Of a stretch of DNA of 64,000 nt, positions 1 through 8,074 are shown in pieces; within the stretch, counting starts at the first letter, position 1, and each line of letters starts with the position of its first letter. Both the position numbers and the translations under genes were made by a program. The notes beneath the pieces were generated by a model. The model worked only from the letters and a program-made list of their open reading frames with translations. It was not told where the DNA came from and did not search any database. Origin of the DNA: Mesorhizobium sp. M00.F.Ca.ET.216.01.1.1 (GTDB lineage: Bacteria; Pseudomonadota; Alphaproteobacteria; Rhizobiales; Rhizobiaceae); contig NZ_SADR02000011.1 in assembly GCF_004010325.2 (NCBI RefSeq), positions 57,124-121,123 of the forward strand, in the 5' to 3' direction.

Positions 1-345
1 GGACACGGCGATCATGGCATTGCCGCCGAGCCGCGCCTTTTGCGGCGTACCGTCAAGCGCGATCAGAATGCTATCAATATCCTCCTGATCGGCCGCATCC
101 AGGCCAATCAGGGCGCGGCCGATCTCGGCATTGACGTTGCCGACGGCATGCATCACGTCGAAGCCGCCGAGGCGTTGCCCTCCGTCGCGCAGATCGAGCG
201 CTTCGCCGGACCCGGTGGAGGCGCCGGCCGGCGCGATGGCGCGGCCATAAGCGCCGCCCGAGAGCACGATTTCGGCTTCGACGGTCGGCCGTCCCCGCGA
301 GTCCCACACGCGGCGTCCCCGGACGGAAGCAATGGATGTTGTCAT
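1..345 (-). CDS. Enolase paralogue (phosphopyruvate hydratase-like), 3' end cut by window edge
   Basis: The reverse strand from ATG at 345 reads [18 protein letters not shown] and continues in frame to base 1, so only about 115 N-terminal residues are visible. [11 protein letters not shown] and [17 protein letters not shown] match the conserved N-terminal capping domain and the mobile Ser loop of enolase, and GGNAMIAVS is also typical. The start overlaps the stop of the upstream kinase (ATGA, 342-345), indicating translational coupling. Enolase interconverts 2-phosphoglycerate and phosphoenolpyruvate. Its place in a sugar-acid island beside a kinase suggests a specialised paralogue acting on a related phosphorylated acid, which is inference. 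The catalytic barrel lies outside the window. Confidence 0.8.
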   Translation of the reverse strand, partial: MTTSIASVRGRRVWDSRGRPTVEAEIVLSGGAYGRAIAPAGASTGSGEALDLRDGGQRLGGFDVMHAVGNVNAEIGRALIGLDAADQEDIDSILIALDGTPQKARLGGNAMIAVS

Positions 346-1361
346 GTCTTGTCCACTATTCCAGGCAGGGCCTCGGCCCATCTGGCCCTGACGAGCGAAA
401 GCTCTCCCGCGGGCGTTTCGATCAGCGGAATGGCGAACGCCCGTATACCGCGCTTTATCATCTCATCCTGGATATATTCGACTGGGGATTTGCCGTCGAT
501 GCGCGCCAGGAGCAGGGCCGGAAGCAGGGCCGCCGCGCGCGCCTCAAGCTCTGTGAGCGGCTCCCATGTGATCTCGCGGAAATAGGCGTCTCTCAGCGCC
601 TCGAAACTAGCGAGGAAGCCCGCGCGTGCCGACGGCGTCCACAGGCATTTCAGGAGCAGGTGGTTGAGGCAGAAGGCGAGGTCGAATGCCGGGTCGCCGA
701 ACCACGCGCATTCGGCGTCGAGGAACACCGGGCCTTTCGGGCCGACCAGGATGTTCTTCGGCGAAATATCGCCGTGGACCAGCGCCTTGCGGTTCTGCAA
801 AGTGCGGTCAACCAGGCTCAGCAAGGCGCCAGAAATCGCCGGATGTTTGGCGGCGGTGAATTCCAGATAGGGCTCAAGCCTTATGGCGCGGAACAATGTA
901 TTGTCATTGAAGTCTTGTGCGATCTCAAGATGCCCGGCGGTGCTCGCGTGGATCATGGCCAAGCTTGCGCCGACCTTCGCTGCAAAGGTCGGGTCGGCCC
1001 TCCCCGCCTGCAGTTCGCGCTTCCAGACCGGATGGCTGGCTGGCGGCAGGTAGTTCATGACGAAATAGCCCTGCGCCGGATCGTGTGCCAGGATGACCGG
1101 CACGGCGTCGGGCGCGGCCATTCCGGCGTGCCTGAACCAGGCGACTTCGCTGGCGTTGCGGCTGACGGGTGCCCGCCAGTCTGCGGCGACACGCAATTTC
1201 TCCAGCGCGCGTTTGACGACGAACTCCCGACTTCCGGCTCGCACCAGCCAAATGTCCGATGCGACGCCTCCGGTCAGAGGCGTCAACTCGGGCTCGTTGC
1301 CGGCCAGGATCAGCCCAAGTCGCCTGAGGCCGGCGACTGTCGCATCAAGAGCGTCAGTCAT
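342..1361 (-). CDS. APH-fold small-molecule kinase
   Basis: This is a 339-residue protein of the aminoglycoside phosphotransferase / choline kinase fold. The catalytic loop [10 protein letters not shown] and the metal-binding stretch [18 protein letters not shown] are both present, so it should be an active ATP-dependent kinase. I start it at ATG 1361 ([14 protein letters not shown]) because the longer reading adds an Arg/Lys-rich tail unlike the family. It is divergent from the GntR gene and overlaps the enolase paralogue by 4 bp. Drug resistance is unlikely in this catabolic context; a phosphorylated pathway intermediate feeding the enolase-like enzyme is more plausible. The substrate cannot be read from sequence. 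Confidence 0.8.
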   Translation of the reverse strand: MTDALDATVAGLRRLGLILAGNEPELTPLTGGVASDIWLVRAGSREFVVKRALEKLRVAADWRAPVSRNASEVAWFRHAGMAAPDAVPVILAHDPAQGYFVMNYLPPASHPVWKRELQAGRADPTFAAKVGASLAMIHASTAGHLEIAQDFNDNTLFRAIRLEPYLEFTAAKHPAISGALLSLVDRTLQNRKALVHGDISPKNILVGPKGPVFLDAECAWFGDPAFDLAFCLNHLLLKCLWTPSARAGFLASFEALRDAYFREITWEPLTELEARAAALLPALLLARIDGKSPVEYIQDEMIKRGIRAFAIPLIETPAGELSLVRARWAEALPGIVDKT

Positions 1362-1436
1362 GCGGCGGTTCGATCGGCGACGGGTTTTGCAACCACAGAC
1401 ATGATTTCCGCCTGCTTCTCTTTTTCGACTCCCGTC

Positions 1437-1463
1437 TTGACACATACCTTTCAGGCGTAATAT
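1437..1463 (+). promoter_or_regulatory. Candidate sigma70-type promoter of the GntR gene
   Basis: TTGACA at 1437-1442 is followed 15 bp later by TAATAT at 1458-1463. The hexamers are very good for this GC-rich genome, but the spacer is shorter than the usual 16-18 bp. Transcription would begin near 1470, just before the operator-like palindrome at 1479-1495. Confidence 0.4.
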
Positions 1464-1470
1464 CGACAAG

Positions 1471-2241
1471 ATGATACCAACCTGTCATACAGGTTTGGGA
1501 AATTTGACGTTGGAGGATGCCCTGAACGCAGCCATACCCGCCAAGCCTTCCGATGGGCCCAGCCTGGTCAGCAACACGATCGGCGCGATCACAAATCATA
1601 TCCGCACACATGAGCTGGGCCCTGGCGACCGGCTGCCGAGCGAAGCCAGGCTTTCCAAGGAATTGAGCGTCTCACGCACGGTGGTGCGGGAAGCCTTTAG
1701 TTCGCTCGCCGCAATGCGGCTGATCGACTTGAAGGCGGGCCGGCGGGCGACGGTGGCCGAACTCGACTATGGGACGATGTCGCTGGTGATCGAGCACGGG
1801 GTTCATACCGAACAGATCACCGTTCAGCAGATCTACGATGTGCGCCGCACGATAGAAACGCGCACCGCCATGCTGGCGGCCTTGCGCAGGTCGCCCGACG
1901 AGGCAGAGAGCATCCGCGATCACGCACTTGCCATGCGCGAGCATCTCGAGGATCCGGCTCAGATCATGGAACATGATCTCGCGTTTCACGTCGAGATCGC
2001 CAAGGCGGCGAAAAATCCGGTCTTCAGCCTTATCGTCGGAGCATTCGACAGGGTCACGCGCCAGACTTGGCCGATCGGCTGGCGCAGCCGCAGCTCCGAC
2101 GCCGAGCAATTGGCGATGATCCAGATTCATATCGATCTTGCCGGGTCCATAGTGGCCGGCGACCCGCAATCCGCACGCGACCTGATGGCCAGGCATTTCG
2201 ACCAAAGCGTCAAAGCCCTGCTGACGGCCGGGATCGCCTGA
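1471..2241 (+). CDS. GntR family regulator, FadR/FCD subfamily
   Basis: The 256-residue reading has an N-terminal winged helix (residues about 33-100, with PGDRLPSEARLSKELSVSRT followed by VVREAFSSLAAMRLI) and a C-terminal all-helical FCD domain. EHDLAFHVEIA supplies the usual Asp/His metal or ligand residues. It probably represses the surrounding sugar-acid genes until an effector binds. The start is uncertain: ATG 1471 precedes the operator-like palindrome, has no ribosome-binding site and would nearly coincide with the predicted transcript start. A better-placed GGAGG at 1512-1516 precedes CTG 1522 in frame, and TTG 1504 or 1510 are alternatives. The family assignment is secure. Confidence 0.88.
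   Translation: MIPTCHTGLGNLTLEDALNAAIPAKPSDGPSLVSNTIGAITNHIRTHELGPGDRLPSEARLSKELSVSRTVVREAFSSLAAMRLIDLKAGRRATVAELDYGTMSLVIEHGVHTEQITVQQIYDVRRTIETRTAMLAALRRSPDEAESIRDHALAMREHLEDPAQIMEHDLAFHVEIAKAAKNPVFSLIVGAFDRVTRQTWPIGWRSRSSDAEQLAMIQIHIDLAGSIVAGDPQSARDLMARHFDQSVKALLTAGIA
1479..1495. promoter_or_regulatory. Palindromic GntR/FCD operator candidate
   Basis: AACCTGTCATACAGGTT is a perfect inverted repeat with 7-bp arms around a central CAT. The core GTCATAC fits the GT-N3-AC pattern recognised by FadR-type GntR regulators. It lies 16-32 bp after the -10-like element and inside the longest reading of the GntR gene, which fits autorepression and a translation start further downstream. It may also control the divergent kinase-enolase pair. 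Confidence 0.6.
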
Positions 2242-2254
2242 GGGGAGCGGGCCG

Positions 2255-3463
2255 ATGAAGATCACGAAAATAGAAACACTGCGCATAAAGGAGCGACCCA
2301 ACCTCCTCTGGGTTCTCGTGCATACGGACGAAGGCCTGGTCGGGCTGGGCGAGACATTCTTCATCGCCGAAACCGTCGAAACCTATATGCACGAATATCT
2401 CGCCCCGCGCGTGATAGGGCGCGATCCCTTGCAGATCGACCTTCTGGCCGCCGATCTGATCGGCTATCTCGGCTTTCGATCCACCGGGGCCGAGGTGCGG
2501 GGTAATTCCGCCTTCGATATTGCCCTTTGGGACCTGTTCGGAAAGGCGACCGGCCAGCCGATCGCCCAGCTTCTGGGCGGCTTCACCCGGCAGGAAATCC
2601 GTACCTACAACACGTGCGCCGGAACCGAATACATCAAGCAGGCGACCGGCCAGACGACGGCCAATTACGGCCTAACCGGAACTGGCGGCAAAGCCTATGA
2701 CGATCTGAACGGCTTTCTTCATCGTGCCGACGAACTGGCACTGTCGCTGCTGGAGGAAGGCATCACGGCGATGAAGATCTGGCCGTTCGATGCCGCAGCG
2801 GAGAAAACCCGCGGTCAGTATATCTCTCAGCCCGATCTGAAGGCGGCGCTGGCGCCATTCGAGAAAATCCGCCACGCGGTCGGCGACAAGATGGACATCA
2901 TGGTCGAGTTCCACTCGATGTGGCAGCTGCTGCCGGCCATGCAGATCGCCAGGGAACTCGCGCCGTACAGGACCTTCTGGCATGAAGATCCGATCAAGAT
3001 GGACAGCCTCTCAAGCCTGAAGCGGTACGTGGAGGTTTCGCCGGCACCGATATCGGCCTCCGAGACGCTCGGCTCACGCTGGGCGTTCCGCGACCTTCTG
3101 GAAACCGGCGCTGCCGGCATTGTGATGCTTGACGTCAGCTGGTGCGGCGGGCTTTCGGAGGCGCGCAAGATTGCTGCGATGGCGGAGGCGTGGCACCTGC
3201 CGGTTGCACCGCACGACTGTACCGGTCCGGTCGTGCTCTGCGCGTCGACCCATCTGTCGCTGAATGCGCCGAACGCGCTCGTCCAGGAAAGCGTGCGGGC
3301 CTTCTACAGGACCTGGTATCGCGACTTGGTGACCGCCTTGCCCGAGGTGAAGAACGGCATGATCACCGTGCCTCCCGGTCCAGGCCTCGGCACGGACCTT
3401 CACCCGGAGATCGACCGCGCCTTCACGACGCTTCGACGGGTAAGCGACACGTCCACTGTGTGA
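2255..3463 (+). CDS. Acid-sugar dehydratase, mandelate racemase/muconate lactonizing enzyme family
   Basis: This 402-residue member of the enolase superfamily shows both capping and barrel domains. Metal ligands are apparent at E218 (MVEFH), E244 (WHEDPI) and E270 (SASETLG). H320 in APHDCTGP, with an upstream Asp, would be the catalytic acid. K174 in TAMKIWPF occupies the usual base strand, but the full Lys-x-Lys pair is absent. Such enzymes convert aldonates to 2-keto-3-deoxy acids. It follows the regulator by 13 bp with a GGGAGCG ribosome-binding site. Its position before a sugar importer and among dehydrogenase and lactonase genes supports aldonate dehydration; the exact sugar acid is unknown. 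Confidence 0.85.
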   Translation: MKITKIETLRIKERPNLLWVLVHTDEGLVGLGETFFIAETVETYMHEYLAPRVIGRDPLQIDLLAADLIGYLGFRSTGAEVRGNSAFDIALWDLFGKATGQPIAQLLGGFTRQEIRTYNTCAGTEYIKQATGQTTANYGLTGTGGKAYDDLNGFLHRADELALSLLEEGITAMKIWPFDAAAEKTRGQYISQPDLKAALAPFEKIRHAVGDKMDIMVEFHSMWQLLPAMQIARELAPYRTFWHEDPIKMDSLSSLKRYVEVSPAPISASETLGSRWAFRDLLETGAAGIVMLDVSWCGGLSEARKIAAMAEAWHLPVAPHDCTGPVVLCASTHLSLNAPNALVQESVRAFYRTWYRDLVTALPEVKNGMITVPPGPGLGTDLHPEIDRAFTTLRRVSDTSTV

Positions 3464-3501
3464 AATGAATGGATAACGAAGTTTAAGAACGGAGGAGAAC
3501 C

Positions 3502-4482
3502 ATGAAAAAGCTACTTGTCTCAACCGCCTTGGGTGCAATGATTTTGGGAGGCCTGACAACAATGTCCTCCGCGGACGCCATGAACATCGTGTTCACACAC
3601 CATTCGTCCGCATCCAATCCTTTCTGGCAGGCAGTCAAGAAAGGCTTCGACGATGCCTGCAGCAAGATCGCCGCGAACTGCCAGATGATCTTCACACAGA
3701 CCGAAGGGTCGATCGAACAGCAATCGGCCAATATGCAGGCAGCACTTGCCCGCAAGCCGGATGCGCTCATCACCAGCATCGTGGACAACAATGCTTTCGA
3801 CCAGATCATCAGCGACGCCCGCGCCGCCGGTGTGACCGTGATCGCCTCGAATGTGGACGATACGGAAGGCGCCAAGGGCAATGCCCGTCAGGCCTTCATC
3901 GGGCAAGGCTTCATTCCGGCGGGCTATTCGCTCGGCAAGGCGATGTCCGAGAACTTTCCGAAAGACGGCCCGATCAAGGCGCTGGTCGGCGTATCGGCGC
4001 CGGGCCAGAACTGGTCCGAGCAGCGGGCAGCCGGCGTGATCAAGTTCCTCGAGGAATTCAAGGCCGCCAATCCGAGCCGCCAGGTCGAGATCAACCGCCT
4101 CGATACAGGCACCGATGGCGCAGTCGTCGCCGACCGTGTCGGAGCATATCTGAACGCGCACCCCGACACTACCGTTTATTTCGACACCGGTCTCTGGCAC
4201 GCTAGCGTCGCCCGGGCTCTGGCCGACCGCGGCGTTGAGCCGGGCAAGATCCTTCTCGGCGGCTTCGACATCGTCGCGGAGGTCCTCCAGCAGATGCAGG
4301 CCGGCTATATCCAGGTCGAGGTCGACCAGCAGCCTTACATGCAGGGCTTCATGCCGGTCATGGAGGCCTATCTGGCCAAAAATATCGGCCTTTCTGCCGC
4401 GGACATCGATACTGGACAAGGCATCGTGCGCCCGGCCGATGTCCCCAAGCTTTGGGATCTCGCCAAGCAGGGCGTGCGCTAG
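3502..4482 (+). CDS. Periplasmic sugar-binding protein of a CUT2 ABC importer
   Basis: The 326-residue protein begins with a signal peptide (MKKLLVSTALGAMILGG, cleavage probably after SSADA) and continues as a type I periplasmic binding protein. VFTHHSSASNPFWQAVKKGF and ALITSIVDNNAF resemble ribose/fructose-binding proteins. GGAGGAGAACC precedes the ATG. It captures the pathway's sugar and delivers it to the permease and ATPase encoded next. Gene order (binding protein, permease, single-domain ATPase) matches the rhizobial FrcB-FrcC-FrcA type. A strong hairpin follows the gene, which should favour its expression over the membrane components. Confidence 0.9.
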   Translation: MKKLLVSTALGAMILGGLTTMSSADAMNIVFTHHSSASNPFWQAVKKGFDDACSKIAANCQMIFTQTEGSIEQQSANMQAALARKPDALITSIVDNNAFDQIISDARAAGVTVIASNVDDTEGAKGNARQAFIGQGFIPAGYSLGKAMSENFPKDGPIKALVGVSAPGQNWSEQRAAGVIKFLEEFKAANPSRQVEINRLDTGTDGAVVADRVGAYLNAHPDTTVYFDTGLWHASVARALADRGVEPGKILLGGFDIVAEVLQQMQAGYIQVEVDQQPYMQGFMPVMEAYLAKNIGLSAADIDTGQGIVRPADVPKLWDLAKQGVR

Positions 4483-4511
4483 CGCAACGGGCCCTTTTTG
4501 CGCGTTCGAAA

Positions 4512-4535
4512 GGCCGCGCGCATAGCCGCGCGGCC
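4512..4535 (+). terminator. Intercistronic hairpin after the sugar-binding protein gene
   Basis: GGCCGCGCG at 4512-4520 pairs perfectly with CGCGCGGCC at 4527-4535 around a 6-base loop, 30 bp after the stop codon. There is no T-tract, so it probably protects the upstream message or partly attenuates rather than fully terminating. It also argues against a permease start upstream of it. Confidence 0.6.
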
Positions 4536-4563
4536 TGGCACCGAAGGGAAGCTGGAGGATGGC

Positions 4564-5541
4564 TTGAAACGTCTGCTGAAAATCTATTTCGAGAAGCCTG
4601 AGCTCGCCGGCGGCCTGCTGCTGGTGGTCCTCGTCATCGTGTTCCAGGTGCGATCGAACGGCGTCTTTCTAAATCTGGACAATTTGCGTGGAATGCTCGG
4701 CCTCCTGCCGGAGATGGGGCTGGTCGCCATCGGTGTGACCATCCTGATGATCTGCGGCGAGTTCGATCTGTCCGTGGGATCGGTTTTCGCGTTGATGCCA
4801 ATGGTCATGGCAATCGCGATGGAAGGCGGGATGCCGTTCGTCCCGGCCTTATGCGTCGGCCTGCTGGTGGCCGCCACGATCGGGTTCCTGAACGGTTTTC
4901 TCACCATCCGCTACGCCATCCCGAGCTTCATCACGACGCTCGGAATGCTCTTCATCGCGCGGTCGCTGACCGTGGTCATTTCCGGCGGCTTCCCCCCGCT
5001 TTTACCCAACGACCTCCCTAAATGGCTGTTCACCGCTTTCGTCGGACCGGGCACACTGTTCCGCATGTCCTTCGTCTGGTTCGTTGCGATAGCCTGCATC
5101 GCCAGCCTCGTAATGTCGCGAACCAATTTCGGAAACTGGGTGCGCGCCACCGGCGGCTTTCTGCCGGCGGCGAATGCCATGGGCATACCGACAGCGCGGG
5201 TGAAGATCGCCTGCTTCATGCTCTGCTCCATTCTCGCCGGCTTTGCCGGCATGATCCAGGTGCTGCGCCTGGGCTCGCCGCTGCCTTCGATCGGCGAGGG
5301 GCTGGAATTGCAGGCGGTGGCGGCCGCCGTCATCGGCGGCACGGCACTCACCGGCGGGATCGGGACGGTGATCGGTGGCATTCTCGGAGCCGTGCTGATC
5401 CGCGTGATCGACAACGGGCTGGTTCTCAGCCAGGTCGACGCGAACTGGTTCAAATTCGCCATCGGCACCCTGACCATCTTCGCCGTGGTGGCCAACGCCT
5501 GGCTGCTCAGGCGCGCCAAGCAGATAAGGGCGGAAACCTGA
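4564..5541 (+). CDS. CUT2 sugar ABC transporter permease (TTG start)
   Basis: This 325-residue hydrophobic protein belongs to the RbsC/FrcC permease family. Multiple membrane segments are evident (for example AGGLLLVVLVIVFQ), and CGEFDLSVGSVFAL is the family's typical periplasmic/membrane motif. I choose TTG 4564 because GGAGG at 4554-4558 is spaced 5 bases before it, and because the longer reading from TTG 4498 would run through the intercistronic hairpin and add a basic tail. It forms the channel for the sugar captured by the preceding gene product and ends 2 bp before the ATPase start. Confidence 0.87.
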   Translation: MKRLLKIYFEKPELAGGLLLVVLVIVFQVRSNGVFLNLDNLRGMLGLLPEMGLVAIGVTILMICGEFDLSVGSVFALMPMVMAIAMEGGMPFVPALCVGLLVAATIGFLNGFLTIRYAIPSFITTLGMLFIARSLTVVISGGFPPLLPNDLPKWLFTAFVGPGTLFRMSFVWFVAIACIASLVMSRTNFGNWVRATGGFLPAANAMGIPTARVKIACFMLCSILAGFAGMIQVLRLGSPLPSIGEGLELQAVAAAVIGGTALTGGIGTVIGGILGAVLIRVIDNGLVLSQVDANWFKFAIGTLTIFAVVANAWLLRRAKQIRAET

Positions 5542-5543
5542 CG

Positions 5544-6275
5544 ATGAATGCTCCGATCATCTCGATCCGTAATTTGCACAAATGGTATTCCGGCGTCCAC
5601 GCTCTCAAAGGCGTGTCGCTCGACATCTATCCGAACGAGGCGCTGGGCCTGATCGGAGACAACGGCGCCGGCAAATCGACGCTGATCAATATCCTGTCCG
5701 GCGTGCAGAAGCAGAACGAGGGCGAGGTGCTGATCGAGGGCAAGAAAGCCCACATCAAAACCCCGCGCGATGCGATGGAACTGGGGATAGAGACAATCTA
5801 CCAGTACAACTCCATGGTTCCGACCATGTCGATCGCCCGCAACATGTTCATCGGGCGCGAGCCGCTGAAAATGGCGGTCGGCGGTATCGGTGTGATGGAT
5901 CTGAAGCGGATGCGGCGCGAAAGCGTCAAGGCCATCGCCGACGTCGATTTGCACCTGCGCTCTCCCGATGCCCTGGTCGGCGAGTTGTCGGGCGGCCAGC
6001 GACAGGGCGTGGCCATCGCCCGGGCGATGCATTTCAAATCGAAGGTGATGATCCTCGATGAGCCGACGAACCATCTGTCGGTCAAGGAGACCAAAAAGGT
6101 GATAGGCTTCGTGCGATCGCTCAAGCAGCAGAACGTCACCGGCATCTTCATCAGCCACAATATGCACCATGTCTTCGAATGCTGCGACCGGGTGGTGGCG
6201 ATGGCGCGCGGCGAAATCGTCCTGGACAAGCGGATCGGCGAGACCTCGATCGAGGAAGTCCAGGATGTTCTGTAA
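5544..6275 (+). CDS. CUT2 sugar ABC transporter ATP-binding protein, single domain
   Basis: The 243-residue ATPase has Walker A GDNGAGKST (about residues 38-46), signature LSGGQRQG, Walker B VMILDEPTNHLS and switch His in FISHNMHH. Unlike the roughly 500-residue RbsA/XylG proteins it has one nucleotide-binding domain, as in rhizobial FrcA, and therefore should act as a homodimer. It is directly coupled to the permease. The longer in-frame reading from 5022 is an out-of-frame shadow of the permease. Family assignment is secure; transported sugar unknown. Confidence 0.92.
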   Translation: MNAPIISIRNLHKWYSGVHALKGVSLDIYPNEALGLIGDNGAGKSTLINILSGVQKQNEGEVLIEGKKAHIKTPRDAMELGIETIYQYNSMVPTMSIARNMFIGREPLKMAVGGIGVMDLKRMRRESVKAIADVDLHLRSPDALVGELSGGQRQGVAIARAMHFKSKVMILDEPTNHLSVKETKKVIGFVRSLKQQNVTGIFISHNMHHVFECCDRVVAMARGEIVLDKRIGETSIEEVQDVL

Positions 6276-6284
6276 CAGGGGATA

Positions 6285-6316
6285 TCCTGTAGCGGAGGCA
6301 TGTCCTGTAGCGGAGG
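6285..6316 (+). repeat. Short tandem repeat between ATPase and dehydrogenase genes
   Basis: TCCTGTAGCGGAGG occurs at 6285-6298 and again at 6303-6316, an 18-bp period in a 65-bp intergenic gap. Each copy contains an AGCGGAGG ribosome-binding-site-like segment, so the duplication may simply be replication slippage in a leader. No known element is recognised. Confidence 0.6.
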
Positions 6317-6340
6317 GAGGCTCTGTGATCGGAGTAGAAC

Positions 6341-7081
6341 ATGCCTGATCTGAGCGGCAAGAAAGTTCTTCTGACCGGAGGGCTGGGGACGCTCGGCCGC
6401 GCCCAGGCCCGCAAGCTGTCGGCGGAAGGCGCCGACGTCATCGTGCTCGACCGCCCTGGCATCGAAGGGGCCGAGCAGCGGGCAAAAGAGCTTGGCCCGA
6501 CCGTCAGCTTCGTCGGCTGCGATCTGAACGATCTTGCGAGCGCCGTGAAGACTGTTGAACAAATTGCGGCGGACGCCGGCATCGATATCCTGATCAACAA
6601 CGCAGCACTCATCATCAACAGGCCCTTTGCCGAGTTCAGCCTGGAGGAATACGAGGAACAGATCCGCGTGAACTCCTCCGCCGCCTTTGCACTGGTGCAG
6701 GGCTGTGCGCCTCACATGAAGAAGAGAGGCTGGGGCAAGATCATCAACTTCACATCGATCACGCTCAACGGCCAGCTCGACGGCTATGTCCCCTATATCG
6801 CGTCGAAAGGTGCGCTGCTCGGCCTCACCAAATCGCTGGCGCGCGAGCTCGGCCCGTTCGGCATCTGCGTGAACGCCGTCGCCCCCGGCGCGATCGTATC
6901 CGAAGCCGAAGAGCGCGTCTTCGGACACAAGGCCAAGGAGTACAGCGACTGGGTGCTCGACCGGCAGTGTCTGAAGGTCCGCATCATGCCCGAGGACGTG
7001 GCCGAACTGGTGCATTTTCTTGCCTCGCCATCCTCCGACAGGATCACCGGCCAGAACATCGGCATAGACGGCGGCTGGTAG
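6341..7081 (+). CDS. Short-chain dehydrogenase/reductase (probable aldose or keto-acid dehydrogenase)
   Basis: The 246-residue classical SDR has the nucleotide-binding motif TGGLGTLG near the N-terminus and NNAALI after strand 4. Its catalytic set is Ser (FTSIT) plus Tyr and Lys in YIASKGALLG. V-x-P-G-A-I follows as expected. An acidic residue after strand 2 (VLDRPG) suggests NAD(H) preference. It sits between the importer and an aldose epimerase, so oxidation of the imported sugar to a lactone is likely, though a 2-keto-3-deoxy acid oxidation cannot be excluded. Confidence 0.85.
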   Translation: MPDLSGKKVLLTGGLGTLGRAQARKLSAEGADVIVLDRPGIEGAEQRAKELGPTVSFVGCDLNDLASAVKTVEQIAADAGIDILINNAALIINRPFAEFSLEEYEEQIRVNSSAAFALVQGCAPHMKKRGWGKIINFTSITLNGQLDGYVPYIASKGALLGLTKSLARELGPFGICVNAVAPGAIVSEAEERVFGHKAKEYSDWVLDRQCLKVRIMPEDVAELVHFLASPSSDRITGQNIGIDGGW

Positions 7082-7086
7082 GCGGC

Positions 7087-7971
7087 GTGGATACGCTCGT
7101 CCTGCAGGATTCCCGGACCAGGATCGGGATCGTCCCGGAACTCGGTGGCGGCATCGCCTTCATCGAGGCACTTCTGCCGGATGGACGCACGGTCCCCGTC
7201 CTGCGGCCATGGACCGGTAACGCGGTGGACGGTCCGTTCGCGTTCGCGTGCAACATACTGGTTCCCTTCTCGAACCGGATATCGGGCGGCGGCTTCGCCT
7301 TCGATGGCGTCTTTCATGAGATCGCCCCGAATCTGGCGGGCGAGACATTTCCGATCCATGGCGACGGTTTCCAGCGCGCTTGGGCAATCGAGGCGGCAAG
7401 CGGCCAAACCGCGAGCCTCGTCTTGCCGGGAGGAGAGATAGGCCCGTTCCGATACGAGGCCCGGCAGGGATTCCATCTGAAGGACGGAGCTCTGCATGTC
7501 GAACTCACGGTCACCAACACGGCGCCGCGACCCTTGCCTTTCGGCGCTGGTTTCCATCCCTGGTTCCCGCGCCTTGCCGAAACGACGCTCTGTTTTCAGG
7601 CGTCACAAATCTGGCTGGAGGATGCGCGCCATCTGCCGACCGTACAGGTCGATGTGGCCGCCCGTCCGGAGTGGGATTATTCGGCCGTCCGGCCTCTGCC
7701 CAGGGATTGGATCAACAATGCGTTCACACATTGGCCCGGCATCGCCACGATCAATCAGCCGGAGCTGGGCATCTCGATCGAAATCGCGGCGTCGCCGAAC
7801 CTCGACGTCGCCGTCGTCTACTCACCCGGCTCGGGCGCGGATTTCTTCTGCTTCGAGCCGGTCAGCCACACGATCGATGCACACAACCAACCGGGATATC
7901 CCGGATTGAAAATACTGGCGGAGGGTCAGTCTCTGGCTGTCCAAATGACATTGCGATGGCTGCCGGAGTGA
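7087..7971 (+). CDS. Aldose 1-epimerase (mutarotase) family protein (GTG start)
   Basis: I start at GTG 7087 (VDTLVLQDSRTRIGIVPE), 5 bases after the dehydrogenase stop, giving 294 residues; the longer reading overlaps the dehydrogenase. NILVPFSNRI, FPIHGDGFQ, GAGFHPWF and FFCFEPVSH are the conserved blocks of galactose-mutarotase-like proteins, including the two His and the Glu region. It interconverts alpha and beta anomers, which helps a dehydrogenase specific for one anomer. It closes the plus-strand operon and converges on the lactonase gene. Confidence 0.85.
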   Translation: MDTLVLQDSRTRIGIVPELGGGIAFIEALLPDGRTVPVLRPWTGNAVDGPFAFACNILVPFSNRISGGGFAFDGVFHEIAPNLAGETFPIHGDGFQRAWAIEAASGQTASLVLPGGEIGPFRYEARQGFHLKDGALHVELTVTNTAPRPLPFGAGFHPWFPRLAETTLCFQASQIWLEDARHLPTVQVDVAARPEWDYSAVRPLPRDWINNAFTHWPGIATINQPELGISIEIAASPNLDVAVVYSPGSGADFFCFEPVSHTIDAHNQPGYPGLKILAEGQSLAVQMTLRWLPE

Positions 7972-8074
7972 AAGCGATCGACTGTGGCCCCGTCTGCTTA
8001 CTCGCGGCCTTGCCTTGCCTGCCTGGCGGCACCGGCCATAAAGCGCTCGTTCATAAGCTGATGCGCTTCCTCGT

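Noticed and set aside
342..1361. Aminoglycoside resistance gene.
   Set aside because: The APH fold is shared by many metabolic kinases, and coupling to an enolase paralogue in a catabolic island argues against resistance.
336..1460. Long plus-strand open frame opposite the kinase gene.
   Set aside because: It is antisense to a conserved kinase and has no recognisable domain; high GC content produces such shadows.
4911..6170. 419-codon minus-strand frame across the permease and ATPase genes.
   Set aside because: Composition is typical of antisense reading and both plus-strand genes are clearly conserved.
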